From positions 248,001-312,000 of the forward strand of contig NZ_SGWI01000008.1 of NCBI RefSeq assembly GCF_004519405.1: a stretch of 64,000 nt of DNA, given 5' to 3'. Below, in pieces: positions 25,269 to 33,646 of this stretch. The notes beneath the pieces are model-generated. The model was not told where the DNA came from. It was given only the letters and a program-made list of their open reading frames with translations, and ran no database searches. The translations under genes were made by a program, and so were the position numbers. Numbering within the stretch: position 1 is the first letter of the stretch; each line of letters begins with the position of its first letter. Source of the stretch: Pseudomonas sp. BCA17 (GTDB lineage Bacteria > Pseudomonadota > Gammaproteobacteria > Pseudomonadales > Pseudomonadaceae).

Positions 25269-26669
25269 ATGCAGCAGTTAGATCCGAAGCTTGAACTACC
25301 ACGACCACCTCGACCGTTGATTGAGTCGAACCCCGTACCCCAGCCTTATCCGGTGCAGGCACTGGGTGGGATTCTTGGGCCTGCGGTTGAGCGCATGGCC
25401 GAGGTCATCGGCGTGCCCCAAGCACTGGCCGCGCAATCGGTGTTGGCCGCCTCGGCCCTGGCCACTCAAGGTCATGCGGGCTTACAACTCGACGGGAGAC
25501 ATTATCCCCTGTCGTTGTACCTGATCACGGTGGCTGCGTCCGGTGATCGCAAGACCGCGTCAGACCGATCCGCACTGCTGCCAGCGCGCCAATGGGAGCG
25601 TCAGCAGTGGCAACACTATCGTGAGCAGCTCTCTCGGTACCGTGCCGCACAGCGACAAGCGCAGCGTATCAATCCTGCCGATCCCGCCCCCACAAACAGC
25701 GTACCGCTCGAAGCGGAGCCTTCGGCCCCTCGGCTGATCACCACAGACCCGACGATCGAGGCTCTGATCAAGGGGCTCTGCCATGACTTGCCGAGCATGG
25801 GGCTGTTCTGTGACGAGGGCGGACAATTCCTTGGCAGCAGCACCATGAGTCGGGACAACCGTTTGAAAGCGGTCACGACCTTGTCGTCACTCTGGGACGG
25901 TAGCCCGATTGATCGTGCTCGCTCTATGGCAGGCGAAAGCCTAAGAGCCTATGACCGGCGCCTGAGCCTGCACCTGATGCTGCAACCGTATTTGGCCATG
26001 CAGTTACTCAGTGACCCGTTGCTGCAGGGCCAAGGCATTCTAGGGCGCTGCTTGATGACCTGGCCCACCAGTCTAGCCGGGCAACGTAGCTACCAGGCTG
26101 TCGACTTGTCCAAAGACGCCGCCCTCAAGCGCTATCATCACCGCCTTTCGGCTCTGTTTTATCAGCCTTGGTCACTTTCCGATGACGGAGCCTTGCAGCT
26201 GTCAAAACTGAGCCTCAGTCCGCTGGCGCGTCGTCGCTGGATTGATTTGCATGATGCTATCGAAGCTCAGCTGGGGGAGTTTGGCGAGCTGGCCAGCGTG
26301 CGGCCCAGCGGATCAAAGGCTGCCGATAACCTGCTGCGCATCGCCGGCATTCTTGCAGTTGTGGAGGAGAGCAGCGTCGTGGAGGTCGACCATATCCAAC
26401 GGGCCTCTGCCTTAGTTGGCTACTACCTCACCGAGATCCAGCGCCTGACTGAGCAGGAGCCAGTGTGTCGAGTAAAAGAGGAGGCAGACCGGCTGCTGCG
26501 ATGGCTACAGGTCAAAGATTGGAAGCGTTTCAGTATTCGTGAATTGAACCGCAACGGTCCCCGCTTTGCCCGCAAGAGCAGTCGTCATGCCGCCAAGCTG
26601 CTGGTTGAGTTGATTGATCATCAGTGGTTGATCACCGATGGCCACACCTTCGAGGTGCGCCATGTTTAA
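25269..26669 (+). CDS. DUF3987 (YfjI-like) P-loop protein
   Basis: A 466-residue protein of the DUF3987 family found in prophages, plasmids and islands and often annotated as YfjI or primase/helicase-like. A degenerate P-loop, VAASGDRKTASD, is near residue 90 and a Walker B-like LFCDEGGQFLG near 180; the C-terminal 120 residues look like a winged-helix region. AGGAGAGGG stands before the ATG at 25269. Its end overlaps the next gene by eight bases, making it the first gene of a coupled four-gene cassette. In satellites such proteins are linked to element replication; here the role is inferred. No separate primase domain is visible. Confidence 0.85.
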   Translation: MQQLDPKLELPRPPRPLIESNPVPQPYPVQALGGILGPAVERMAEVIGVPQALAAQSVLAASALATQGHAGLQLDGRHYPLSLYLITVAASGDRKTASDRSALLPARQWERQQWQHYREQLSRYRAAQRQAQRINPADPAPTNSVPLEAEPSAPRLITTDPTIEALIKGLCHDLPSMGLFCDEGGQFLGSSTMSRDNRLKAVTTLSSLWDGSPIDRARSMAGESLRAYDRRLSLHLMLQPYLAMQLLSDPLLQGQGILGRCLMTWPTSLAGQRSYQAVDLSKDAALKRYHHRLSALFYQPWSLSDDGALQLSKLSLSPLARRRWIDLHDAIEAQLGEFGELASVRPSGSKAADNLLRIAGILAVVEESSVVEVDHIQRASALVGYYLTEIQRLTEQEPVCRVKEEADRLLRWLQVKDWKRFSIRELNRNGPRFARKSSRHAAKLLVELIDHQWLITDGHTFEVRHV

Positions 26670-27015
26670 TCTTGATGAAGCGCTGCGCAACCATCTGGCT
26701 CAGCGTCAAAAGGAGCCTAAAGCGCGATTTGTCGCCGCTACTGTCGCCACTTTGTCGCCACGCTCAAAACCAGGCAGCACGAGGGTTGTCGCCGCTGTCG
26801 CCAGTGTCGCCACCACCCATAAAGCTATCGCCTCTACGGCAGCCATTATCCAATGGTTGAAAGAGGAGGGTGCGCATCTTTACGTCACCGACAACACGCT
26901 GTGTTTTCGCCCGACTGATTGGGCTCAGTTCGCGATTGTAAGTGCGCACTGGCGAGCCCTTTTGCATGATCTCGCGGCAGTCGATCAGGAGCAGAAAAAT
27001 GGCTCGGGTCGGTAA
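26662..27015 (+). CDS. Hypothetical 117-residue protein with low-complexity VA(A/T)VA segment
   Basis: Starts at the ATG at 26662 (GAGGTG upstream), eight bases inside the end of the DUF3987 gene, and overlaps the next gene by 17 bases. After a short N-terminal helix (NLDEALRNHLAQRQK) comes a low-complexity stretch, ARFVAATVATLSPRSKPGSTRVVAAVASVATT (written by the GTCGCC repeat module), followed by a compact C-terminal part (IIQWLKEEGAHLYVTDNTLCFRPTDWAQFAIVSAHWRALLHDL). The C-terminal part might be a small DNA-binding or adaptor domain. Family not recognised. The low-complexity region may be dictated by DNA sites rather than by protein need. Confidence 0.7.
   Translation: MFNLDEALRNHLAQRQKEPKARFVAATVATLSPRSKPGSTRVVAAVASVATTHKAIASTAAIIQWLKEEGAHLYVTDNTLCFRPTDWAQFAIVSAHWRALLHDLAAVDQEQKNGSGR
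26730..26815 (+). repeat. GTCGCC repeat module, copy 2 (inside the 117-residue gene)
   Basis: Five GTCGCC units arranged as GTCGCCGCTACTGTCGCCAC, TTTGTCGCCA, spacer, then GGTTGTCGCCGCTGTCGCCA and GTGTCGCCACC. It matches the minus-strand reading of 24441-24530. Confidence 0.6.
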
Positions 27016-27979
27016 GCGAGCGGGGCGCAATTTCGGTTTCGGTCGCCAGCTTAGCTATGCTGGACCGCAAGCACTGAAAGACCTGTTTGGCGACGGCCAT
27101 TTTGCTACCGTCAAAGCCCATAGCGATCGCTGGCAGGCGTTCGTGCATTGGTGTCGATCCGATGAAGGACCGAGGGTCAACGACGCGCGCCAGATCGACC
27201 GCGAGATCCTCATGCGGTACGCCGTCCACATGCGGGAGCAGGTCGATCAGGGCAACGTCGGCATTGCCACCGCGCAGAACCGACTGTCCAGCGTGAACCG
27301 AACGATGGCCGCGCTGCGCGGTGATCAGTACGTCAAAATCCCGAGTCCGAGTAAGGCGCTGGGCTTGCAGCGCTCAAACGTGCGTAGTGAGGCTCCGCAA
27401 GGCCAAGACCGTGCGCAGGTCGAGTTGATCGCGCGGGCGCTGACAGATCGTCAGCAATCGAGGGTGAGTGCCATTGTGCTCCTCGCCCGTGAGATTGGTA
27501 TGCGCCTGCGCGAAGCGATCCTGGCCGATCTGCCCCGACTGCAACGTGAGGTTCGGCAACTGGGCAAGATCAACATCCAGGATGGCACCAAAGGTGGTCG
27601 ATCAGGGGCCTCGGCACCGCGCTGGATTACGGTAACGGATCAAGTCCGCGATGCCTTGGATTGGGCCAGCGCGACCTCACCCAATGGCAGCCGGAATTTG
27701 TTGGCGCCCGACGAAAGCTACAAAGACTTTATGCAGGCAGTTGTGCGACCGGCACGGGACATCCTGCATGAGTATGGATTGAAAGGTTTTCATGAGCTGC
27801 GGGCGGCTTACGCCTGTGAGCGCTATGAGCAACTGACCGGCTTCCCTGCACCCATCAATGGCTGTCGTGGTCATCGAGAAGATCGAGCACTCGATCAGCG
27901 TGCACGACAGCAGATCAGTCATGAGTTGGGACATAACCGCATCGATGTAGTGAGTGCCTACGTCGGAGGTCGGCGATGA
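26999..27979 (+). CDS. Tyrosine recombinase (Integrase_1-like domain protein)
   Basis: A 326-residue protein with a core-binding (SAM-like) N-terminal domain (about 15-110) and a tyrosine-recombinase catalytic domain. Expected catalytic residues are all visible: R169 in GMRLREA, K198 in DGTKGGRSG, H265 and R268 in FHELRAA, H312 in ELGHNR and Y321 in SAYVGG. This is the compact integrase-domain type seen in Pseudomonas islands and differs from the P4-type integrase at the island end. The ATG at 26999 follows AGGAG and overlaps the previous gene; the next gene overlaps by ATGA. It may act on sites within the element rather than in ssrA. Confidence 0.85.
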   Translation: MARVGKRAGRNFGFGRQLSYAGPQALKDLFGDGHFATVKAHSDRWQAFVHWCRSDEGPRVNDARQIDREILMRYAVHMREQVDQGNVGIATAQNRLSSVNRTMAALRGDQYVKIPSPSKALGLQRSNVRSEAPQGQDRAQVELIARALTDRQQSRVSAIVLLAREIGMRLREAILADLPRLQREVRQLGKINIQDGTKGGRSGASAPRWITVTDQVRDALDWASATSPNGSRNLLAPDESYKDFMQAVVRPARDILHEYGLKGFHELRAAYACERYEQLTGFPAPINGCRGHREDRALDQRARQQISHELGHNRIDVVSAYVGGRR

Positions 27980-28245
27980 CGTCCGAGTTCGATATGGCCT
28001 TGTTTCTGAGACCCGTGCTCAAAGGTGCGCATGCCACGCGGCAGCGGCACATCAGACAGGCAGGAAGGATGCACGAGGCGATTCGTGAGCGCTGGGGATG
28101 CGCGACGCCCTGGTCGTGGAAGGAAAAGCACACTAGATGGTTTTTAGAGCACTATCTGCGTTGCTCAGCACCAGCGACTGTCTATTACTATGAATTAACA
28201 GCAGGGTTGATCCGCCGTAGAAAGACAAAAGTCGTGGTTGCCTGA
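27976..28245 (+). CDS. Hypothetical 89-residue protein of the DUF3987 cassette
   Basis: Starts by ATGA overlap with the recombinase gene. A basic, helical protein: LKGAHATRQRHIRQAGRMHEAIRERWGCATPWSWKEKHTRWFLEHYLRCSAPATVYYYELTAGLIRRRKTK. The pattern is like a single SAM-type core-binding domain of a tyrosine recombinase without a catalytic part, so it might be a DNA-binding accessory or directionality factor; this is only a guess from residue pattern. An 18-bp inverted repeat follows 17 bases after the stop. Confidence 0.6.
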   Translation: MTSEFDMALFLRPVLKGAHATRQRHIRQAGRMHEAIRERWGCATPWSWKEKHTRWFLEHYLRCSAPATVYYYELTAGLIRRRKTKVVVA

Positions 28246-28261
28246 TAGACCTTTAAGCGTG

Positions 28262-28306
28262 AGCCCCTGAGTATGGGAATGCGGAGCCTTCCCATACTCA
28301 GGGGCT
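28262..28306. terminator. Perfect 18-bp inverted repeat between convergent genes
   Basis: AGCCCCTGAGTATGGGAA (28262-28279) and TTCCCATACTCAGGGGCT (28289-28306) pair without mismatch around a 9-base loop. It separates the cassette (plus strand) from the integrase gene (minus strand, ending at 28412). There is no clear T run, so it may act as a bidirectional terminator or as a protein-binding or RNA-processing site. Confidence 0.65.
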
Positions 28307-28411
28307 TGGCTGAAGAAGCGCAGGCATACTAAAGATCTGGCAACTGTCGTCACTCCTTTCGCCCTACTACACGACACGGATCGTAGCCGGTGGCGCGTAC
28401 CTTTTGGATGT

Positions 28412-29668
28412 TCAGCGAATCGGTACGACGTTGCGATCTCTGCTTTGATTGATGGCCGACGCCGACAGGCTGCCAGTGGCCGCCTTCTGGATATGTTCAC
28501 TCCACCAAGCCATCATCGGACGCCGGCGTTCGATGTAATCCGTCCGGTTGTAGGCGCTACGAACTTCGTCCTTGTCGACATGCGCCAGTGCCACCTCGAT
28601 CAGCTCCGGATCCCAGCCATGCTCATTCAGGATGGTGCTCGCCATCGAGCGCAAGCCGTGGCTGACTAGACGGTCCTGAAAGCCCATGCGCTTCAACGCC
28701 ATGTTGGCAGTCTGGCTATTGGCATGGGTGCGGGGGTTTCTATCTGAGGGGAACACGTACTCTCTGTTACCGCTGAGTTGCTTGAGCGTCTCCAGTAATG
28801 AAAGTGCCTGATCGGTAAGGGGGATTGTGTGCGGCCGACGCTTTTTCATGCGCTCTGGCGGAATGGTCCAAATGCGCTTGTCGAAGTCGATATCTGCCCA
28901 TCGTGTGGTGGCTGCTTCGGCAGGGCGCGTCATTGTATGCAACTGCCATTCTATCAGGCAGCGGGTCGTGCGCTTGATACTGGCGTTCGCGATTTCCATC
29001 ATGAGCTCGGGAAGCTCCTCAGGTGGTAGCGCAGCCATGTTCTCTTTCTTGGGTTTCTTGAACACCGCCCGAATTCCATTGAGGGGGTTCGCAAATATCA
29101 GCCCGGAGTTGACCCCGTAGTTCATGATCTCGTTAAGCCGTTGGCTCAATCGTTTCACGGTTTCGAGGCTCCCTTTTGCCTCGATTGGGCGAAGGATCTT
29201 GATAGCCATCGGAGCAGTGATTTGAGAGAGCGGCGTTGTTTTCATGCTTGGGAAAACATGGAGTGTCAGCGATCTCCAAATGTCTTCGGCGTAGGCTTTG
29301 GTTACGGAGTCTTTCTTCAGCTCGAACCAGGCCGTGGCCACCTTCTCGAAAGTGTGTTCACTCTCAGCAAGTTTGGCTTGCCTTACCTCATCACGCTGGG
29401 TTTTGGGATCAATGCCCAAAGCTAGCAACTCACGCGCCTCTGCGGCTTTCTTTCGGGCGTTGGCTAGTGAGAGGTCGGGGTATGGACCAAGCGCCATGTT
29501 GAGACGGCTTCTGGTCAACGGCTCCCGGTAATTGAAATTCCACATCATCGAGCCGCTGGCGCGTACTCGAAGCTGCAAGCCATCCCCGTCGCTGAGGACG
29601 AAGTCTTTACCAGTTGCCTTGACTGCCTTGAGCTGGCGATCGGAGAGGCGGGTTGCGTTAGTAGGCAT
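28412..29668 (-). CDS. intA: P4-type tyrosine integrase of the ssrA island
   Basis: A 418-residue site-specific recombinase with an N-terminal DUF4102 arm-DNA-binding domain (about 5-90: LSDGDGLQLRVRASGSMMW), a core-binding domain (about 105-200) and a catalytic domain. Catalytic residues are R248 in TMTRPAE, K in MKKRRPHTIPL, H337 and R340 in HGLR, H363 in LAHVDKDEVR and Y373 in SAYNR. The ATG at 29668 is preferred over an upstream one at 29710 since GGAGGT lies 6 bases before it. It lies 134 bases from the right attachment site at the tmRNA 3' end and surely inserted the island. The symbol is a general one for this family. Confidence 0.93.
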   Translation of the reverse strand: MPTNATRLSDRQLKAVKATGKDFVLSDGDGLQLRVRASGSMMWNFNYREPLTRSRLNMALGPYPDLSLANARKKAAEARELLALGIDPKTQRDEVRQAKLAESEHTFEKVATAWFELKKDSVTKAYAEDIWRSLTLHVFPSMKTTPLSQITAPMAIKILRPIEAKGSLETVKRLSQRLNEIMNYGVNSGLIFANPLNGIRAVFKKPKKENMAALPPEELPELMMEIANASIKRTTRCLIEWQLHTMTRPAEAATTRWADIDFDKRIWTIPPERMKKRRPHTIPLTDQALSLLETLKQLSGNREYVFPSDRNPRTHANSQTANMALKRMGFQDRLVSHGLRSMASTILNEHGWDPELIEVALAHVDKDEVRSAYNRTDYIERRRPMMAWWSEHIQKAATGSLSASAINQSRDRNVVPIR

Positions 29669-29690
29669 GGGGCTACCTCCAGCACCGTTT

Positions 29691-29740
29691 TGGTATCCTG
29701 AAAGTAGCATTTGGCAGCCCGGGATACCACCTGGGATACC
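29691..29740. promoter_or_regulatory. Candidate integrase arm-type sites, right end
   Basis: GGGATACC occurs at 29721-29728 and again at 29733-29740 with 12-base spacing; an inverted GGTATCC lies at 29692-29698. They are located between the integrase start and the attachment site. A similar pair (GGAATACC/GGAATACT) is found at the left end (12802-12821). Confidence 0.4.
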
Positions 29741-29801
29741 AAAGCGCCTGGAACTCAGAAGGCCTCAAAAGTCCACGGAAGCCCTGGAGGCCTCGTATTT
29801 A

Positions 29802-29853
29802 CTGGATTTCAGGCACAAAAAAAGACGTCCGTGGACGTCTTTAGATGATGAAG
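29802..29853. repeat. Right attachment site (attR) with tmRNA terminator
   Basis: CTGGATTTCAGGCA (29802-29815), C, seven A, GACGTCCGTGGACGTCTTT (to 29842), the partner of the repeat at 12676-12715. The GACGTCC/GGACGTC hairpin with its A run is, on the minus strand, the intrinsic terminator of ssrA, which ends at 29854. Confidence 0.8.
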
Positions 29854-30243
29854 TGGTGGAGCCGGGGGGATTTGAACCCCCGTCCGCCAGTACTCCGCTG
29901 TCGGTACTACATGCGTAGCCGTGTCTATTAAGTTAACCCTCAGCGACCCGACGGGCAGGGTGCTTTGGGCGAGTTGTGTAAGTTTTAGCCGCTTCGTCCA
30001 CAACGTACTGCACGGCGATTCTGTTCTATATGACAATCATTTTGGGTTTACAGACATCCCCTGATGATTGCTGAGCCCGAAGGCATCAGGAGTGCATGTC
30101 AGCTGCAATTAAGCAGCGAGAGCAGCACCGTATTGGTCGTCATTGGCAACTATAAGAAGTTGCAACAGTGGATTTACGAGTTCTGTTACCAACTCGGCAT
30201 GCACCTAAAGTTTCGCAACCGGCGTCGAATCCTAAACGGCCCC
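29854..30243 (-). ncRNA. ssrA: Transfer-messenger RNA (tmRNA)
   Basis: A 390-nt gene on the minus strand. The 5' end GGGGCCGTTTAGGATTCGAC (from 30243) pairs with the 3' end CCCCCGGCTCCACCA (to 29854) as the tRNA-like acceptor stem; the T arm GGGTTCAAATCCC is present near the 3' end. The tag frame at 30109-30147 reads ANDDQYGAALAA plus TAA after a GCC resume codon. tmRNA rescues stalled ribosomes and marks the unfinished protein for proteolysis, with SmpB, whose gene is about 6 kb away. The gene is intact although a 17-kb island is inserted at its 3' end. Confidence 0.97.
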
Positions 30244-30346
30244 GTGCTTGTAACTCGTTGTTTCATAGTGAGTGACAAGCTCGTGCAGTGTACGCCAAAC
30301 GGTCACAGAAGGCCAACCCGAAGGTTGACCTTGAGCGGCAGCGTGC

Positions 30347-30629
30347 CTATTGGTTGCCACCTTTGTCGCTGTTCTGCAGGTCTTGCAGGGCTTTGGAGGT
30401 GATCTCGATGCACTTCTTGTCATCACCGGCTGCATGGGCTGCCTTGGCCTGGGAGACGGCGGTGTCGATTTCGCCGCTTTTACCGGAGGTGTCAGTAGCC
30501 AGCAGGGCTTTACCGTTGTTGATTTTGTCGAGGTTGATTTTGCACAGGTCAGGTTCACCGGCCGCGAAAACAGGGGAGGCCAGCATCGCCGCAGTGATGA
30601 ACAGGCCAGCAAGAGCAGTGCGCTTCATC
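30347..30629 (-). CDS. Small secreted protein of unknown function
   Basis: A 93-residue protein from the ATG at 30629 with AAGGAG upstream; longer readings lack a site. Residues 1-23 are a clear signal peptide (MKRTALAGLFITAAMLASPVFA before AGEPDLC). The mature part is small, helical and has two cysteines (DLCKINLDKIN and DKKCIEITSKAL), which could form a disulfide in the periplasm. I recall similar small periplasmic proteins in pseudomonads but no function. Stands alone between tmRNA and the lactate genes. Confidence 0.75.
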
Positions 30630-30764
30630 GGTAATCTCCTTGTACACATAAGGCTCGATGCTGCTCCGAAGTTGGGGCAGCCAGCGAAGTCGTTGATGGC
30701 CTCCATCGCGAAGACCTATGCAGATGACTGCGCCGGCGCGCCGGGGTTCTGTTTTTTTACAGAT

Positions 30765-33575
30765 TTAATCTGCGCGGGCCTGGGTGACGCGGTCCACGAG
30801 GTACACCAGCCCGTGGTAATCGATACCGCCATGCTGGCTCAGGCCGATTTCGCAGGTGCGGCTGGTGGAAATCCCTTCGCTGCAATGTTGCACCGCATCC
30901 TTGAGCGTTCGCAGTGAGTGGGCGTTGAGCTCCGGCGTGGTGAAGCCTTTGTCGCCGGCGAAGCCGCAGCAGTGGATGCCTTCCGGGATTACCACGGTTT
31001 TGGAGCAGCGTCGTGCCAGGTCGATCAACGCCTGGCTTTCGCCCAGGTGTTGGGTACTGCACGTGACGTGCACGGCGATGGGTGCTTCCTGTGGGGTGAA
31101 GTCGAGGCGGGTCATCAGATGGGTGCGGATGAAGCGCACCGGGTCGTAGAGATCCAGGCGCGTTTCCCCGAGGTCCTGCATCAGCCGTAGTGTGCACGGA
31201 CTGGTGTCGCAGTAGATCGGGTCGAGGCCGCCACGACTGGCGTGGAGCAGGGCGCCGATCATCTCCTGGCGTTTGTGTTCGGCCTGTTCGGCGTAGCCCT
31301 TGGAAGCGAAAGGCTGGCCGCAGCACAGGTTGTCCTGGTTGTCGGGGAATACGACTTGGTAGCCGGCTTTTTCCAGCAGGCCGCGGGTCTTGTCATACAG
31401 CGACATCTGCTCTTTATCACCGGCTGCGGGGCCCATGGCGCGTGAGACGCAAGCGGCCAGGTAAACCACGCGCGGTCGCTGGTCATTGACGGGCGGGCTG
31501 AAGCGTATGGCTTTTTCCGGCTGCGGCATGGCGGTGGTCCATTGCGGGATCTGTCCTTTGGACAGCCGGGTGATGTTTGCCGAGAGTTTTGCAAGGCGCG
31601 GTGCGCCCAGCAGCATACGCGCGCCATTGGCGACGTGCAGTGTGAAGCGCGCACCTTGCAGGGCTGTAGCGAAATGGCTGGCCAACCACTCGGCCGTTTT
31701 CGTACGGTCGGCGTCGCGAGCACGCAGCTTTTTTACCAAGTCACCGGTATTGATGCCTACAGGGCAGCGTTGGGCGCATAACCCGGTAGCGGCGCAGGTA
31801 TCGATGCCTTGATAGTGGTACGCGGCTTCCAGTTCAGTGGTATCGATGCCCGCGCGCCGTTTGGCCTGGATGTCGCGCCAGATCACGATACGTTGGCGCG
31901 GGCTCAGGGTCAGTCCCTTCGACGGGCAGACCGGCTCGCAAAAACCGCACTCGATGCACTTATCCACAAGCTCATCGGCTGCGGGCAAGGGCTTGAGGTG
32001 TTTGAGGTGGATTTGCGGGTCTTCGCTGAGGACCACGTCCGGGTTGAGAATGCCGTTAGGGTCGAGCAGGCGTTTAAGCTGCCACATCAGTTGATAGGCG
32101 TCGCTGCCCCATTCCAGCTCGACGAAGGGCGCCATATTGCGGCCGGTGCCGTGTTCGGCTTTCAGCGAGCCACCGAATTCCACCGCCACCAGCTGCGCTA
32201 CGTCGTCCATGAACGCTTGGTAGCGTGTGACTTCTTCGCTGCTGTTGAAGCCTTGGGTGAACACAAAGTGCAGATTGCCTTCCAGGGCGTGTCCGAAAAG
32301 GATCGCTTCGTCGTAGTGATGTTTGTCGAACAGTTCGATCAGGCGGTTGACGCCGATGGCCAGTTGTTCGACCGGGAAGGTCACGTCTTCAATGATCACC
32401 GTGGTGCCGGTTTTACGCACGGCGCCAACGGCAGGGAAGGTGTCTTTGCGGATGGCCCATAAACGGGCGTTCTCCACTGGGTCTTCGGTGAAGTCGACCT
32501 GTTTTTCCACAGGGTAAGGCGCCAGGGAGGCCATGATCAGCGTGATCTGTTCGTGCAGCAGCGACGGCGACGCCGCGCGGGATTCAATCAGCAGCGCGCA
32601 GGCGTTTTCCGACAGGTGCTGTACGAAGGCCGGCATGCCCGGTTTGTTCTGTACCGAGCGCAGGCTGCGCCGGTCGAGTAACTCGACCGCCGAGACCGGT
32701 TGGGTTTTCAGTACCGTCACTGCGTTGCAGCAGGTTTCGACGTCCGGGAAGACAATCAGCGCCGACGCCTTGTTCGGGTGATCAATCACCGTGTCGTACG
32801 TCACCGCGCTGATAAAGCCCAAAGTGCCCTCGGAGCCCACCAGCAGGTGACTGAGAATATCCAGGGGCTCGTCAAAATCGACCAAGGCATTGAGTGACAA
32901 GCCGGTGGTATTTTTCAGACGGTATTTGTGGCGGATCTTGGCTGCCAGTTGGGTGTTTGCGCGTGTCTCGCGGCCCAATGTCGCCAAGCGCTCAAGCAGC
33001 GCGCCATGCTGTTGCCGAAAGGCGGTGACGCTGGCGGCGTCCTCGGTGTCCAGGCGACTGCCGTCAGCCAGCACCAGGCGGATGCCCGCCAAGGTGTGAT
33101 AAGTGTTTTGTGCCGTGCCGCAGCACATACCGCTGGCGTTGTTGGCAACGATGCCGCCGATTTTGCAGGTGTTGATCGACGCCGGGTCGGGACCGATCTT
33201 GCGCCCGAACGGCGCGAGCCAAGCGTTGGCCTGGGCGCCGATCACCCCAGGTTGCAGGCGGATCTGCGTGCCTTGCCCGCGAATCTCGCGGCCGTTCCAA
33301 TTGTCGCCCAGCACAATCAGCACAGAGTCAGTGATGGCTTGGCCGGACAAACTGGTGCCTGCCGCACGGAAAGTCACGGATACCTGGTCGCGTTGGGCCA
33401 GTTGCAGCAGTGCCACCACTTCGTCTTCCGACTCTACACGGATCACCAGTTGTGGGATCAGTCGGTAAAAGCTGGCGTCGGTGCCGAAGGCCAGGGTGGA
33501 AAGCGGGTCGTCGAAGCGTCGATCTTTCGGAATCAGCTGTGCGACGTCGCGCAGAAAAGCAGCAGGCAGGCTCAT
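30765..33575 (-). CDS. dld: FAD-linked D-lactate dehydrogenase-type oxidoreductase with iron-sulfur domains
   Basis: A 936-residue fusion. The N-terminal FAD-binding (PCMH/GlcD) domain is about residues 40-220 and contains TSLSGQAITD and PDPASINTCKIGGIVANNAS. A FAD-oxidase C-terminal domain runs to about 480. Two 4Fe-4S motifs follow, CIECGFCEPVCP and CAATGLCAQRCP (about 540-620), and two CCG (heterodisulfide reductase-like) repeats close the protein (CCGQPFASKGY and CCGFAGDKGF). This is the layout of the quinone-linked D-lactate dehydrogenase of Pseudomonas lactate loci (dld-II/lldE). It is 71 bases after lldP, with no lldD between. Function inferred from family and neighbours; a related 2-hydroxyacid is possible. 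Confidence 0.88.
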   Translation of the reverse strand: MSLPAAFLRDVAQLIPKDRRFDDPLSTLAFGTDASFYRLIPQLVIRVESEDEVVALLQLAQRDQVSVTFRAAGTSLSGQAITDSVLIVLGDNWNGREIRGQGTQIRLQPGVIGAQANAWLAPFGRKIGPDPASINTCKIGGIVANNASGMCCGTAQNTYHTLAGIRLVLADGSRLDTEDAASVTAFRQQHGALLERLATLGRETRANTQLAAKIRHKYRLKNTTGLSLNALVDFDEPLDILSHLLVGSEGTLGFISAVTYDTVIDHPNKASALIVFPDVETCCNAVTVLKTQPVSAVELLDRRSLRSVQNKPGMPAFVQHLSENACALLIESRAASPSLLHEQITLIMASLAPYPVEKQVDFTEDPVENARLWAIRKDTFPAVGAVRKTGTTVIIEDVTFPVEQLAIGVNRLIELFDKHHYDEAILFGHALEGNLHFVFTQGFNSSEEVTRYQAFMDDVAQLVAVEFGGSLKAEHGTGRNMAPFVELEWGSDAYQLMWQLKRLLDPNGILNPDVVLSEDPQIHLKHLKPLPAADELVDKCIECGFCEPVCPSKGLTLSPRQRIVIWRDIQAKRRAGIDTTELEAAYHYQGIDTCAATGLCAQRCPVGINTGDLVKKLRARDADRTKTAEWLASHFATALQGARFTLHVANGARMLLGAPRLAKLSANITRLSKGQIPQWTTAMPQPEKAIRFSPPVNDQRPRVVYLAACVSRAMGPAAGDKEQMSLYDKTRGLLEKAGYQVVFPDNQDNLCCGQPFASKGYAEQAEHKRQEMIGALLHASRGGLDPIYCDTSPCTLRLMQDLGETRLDLYDPVRFIRTHLMTRLDFTPQEAPIAVHVTCSTQHLGESQALIDLARRCSKTVVIPEGIHCCGFAGDKGFTTPELNAHSLRTLKDAVQHCSEGISTSRTCEIGLSQHGGIDYHGLVYLVDRVTQARAD

Positions 33576-33646
33576 CGGTCCTCCAGAAATAGTTGACGCC
33601 GCAACCGTGGTCCGGCGTCGATGCTTACCCTATTACGTGCAGGTCT

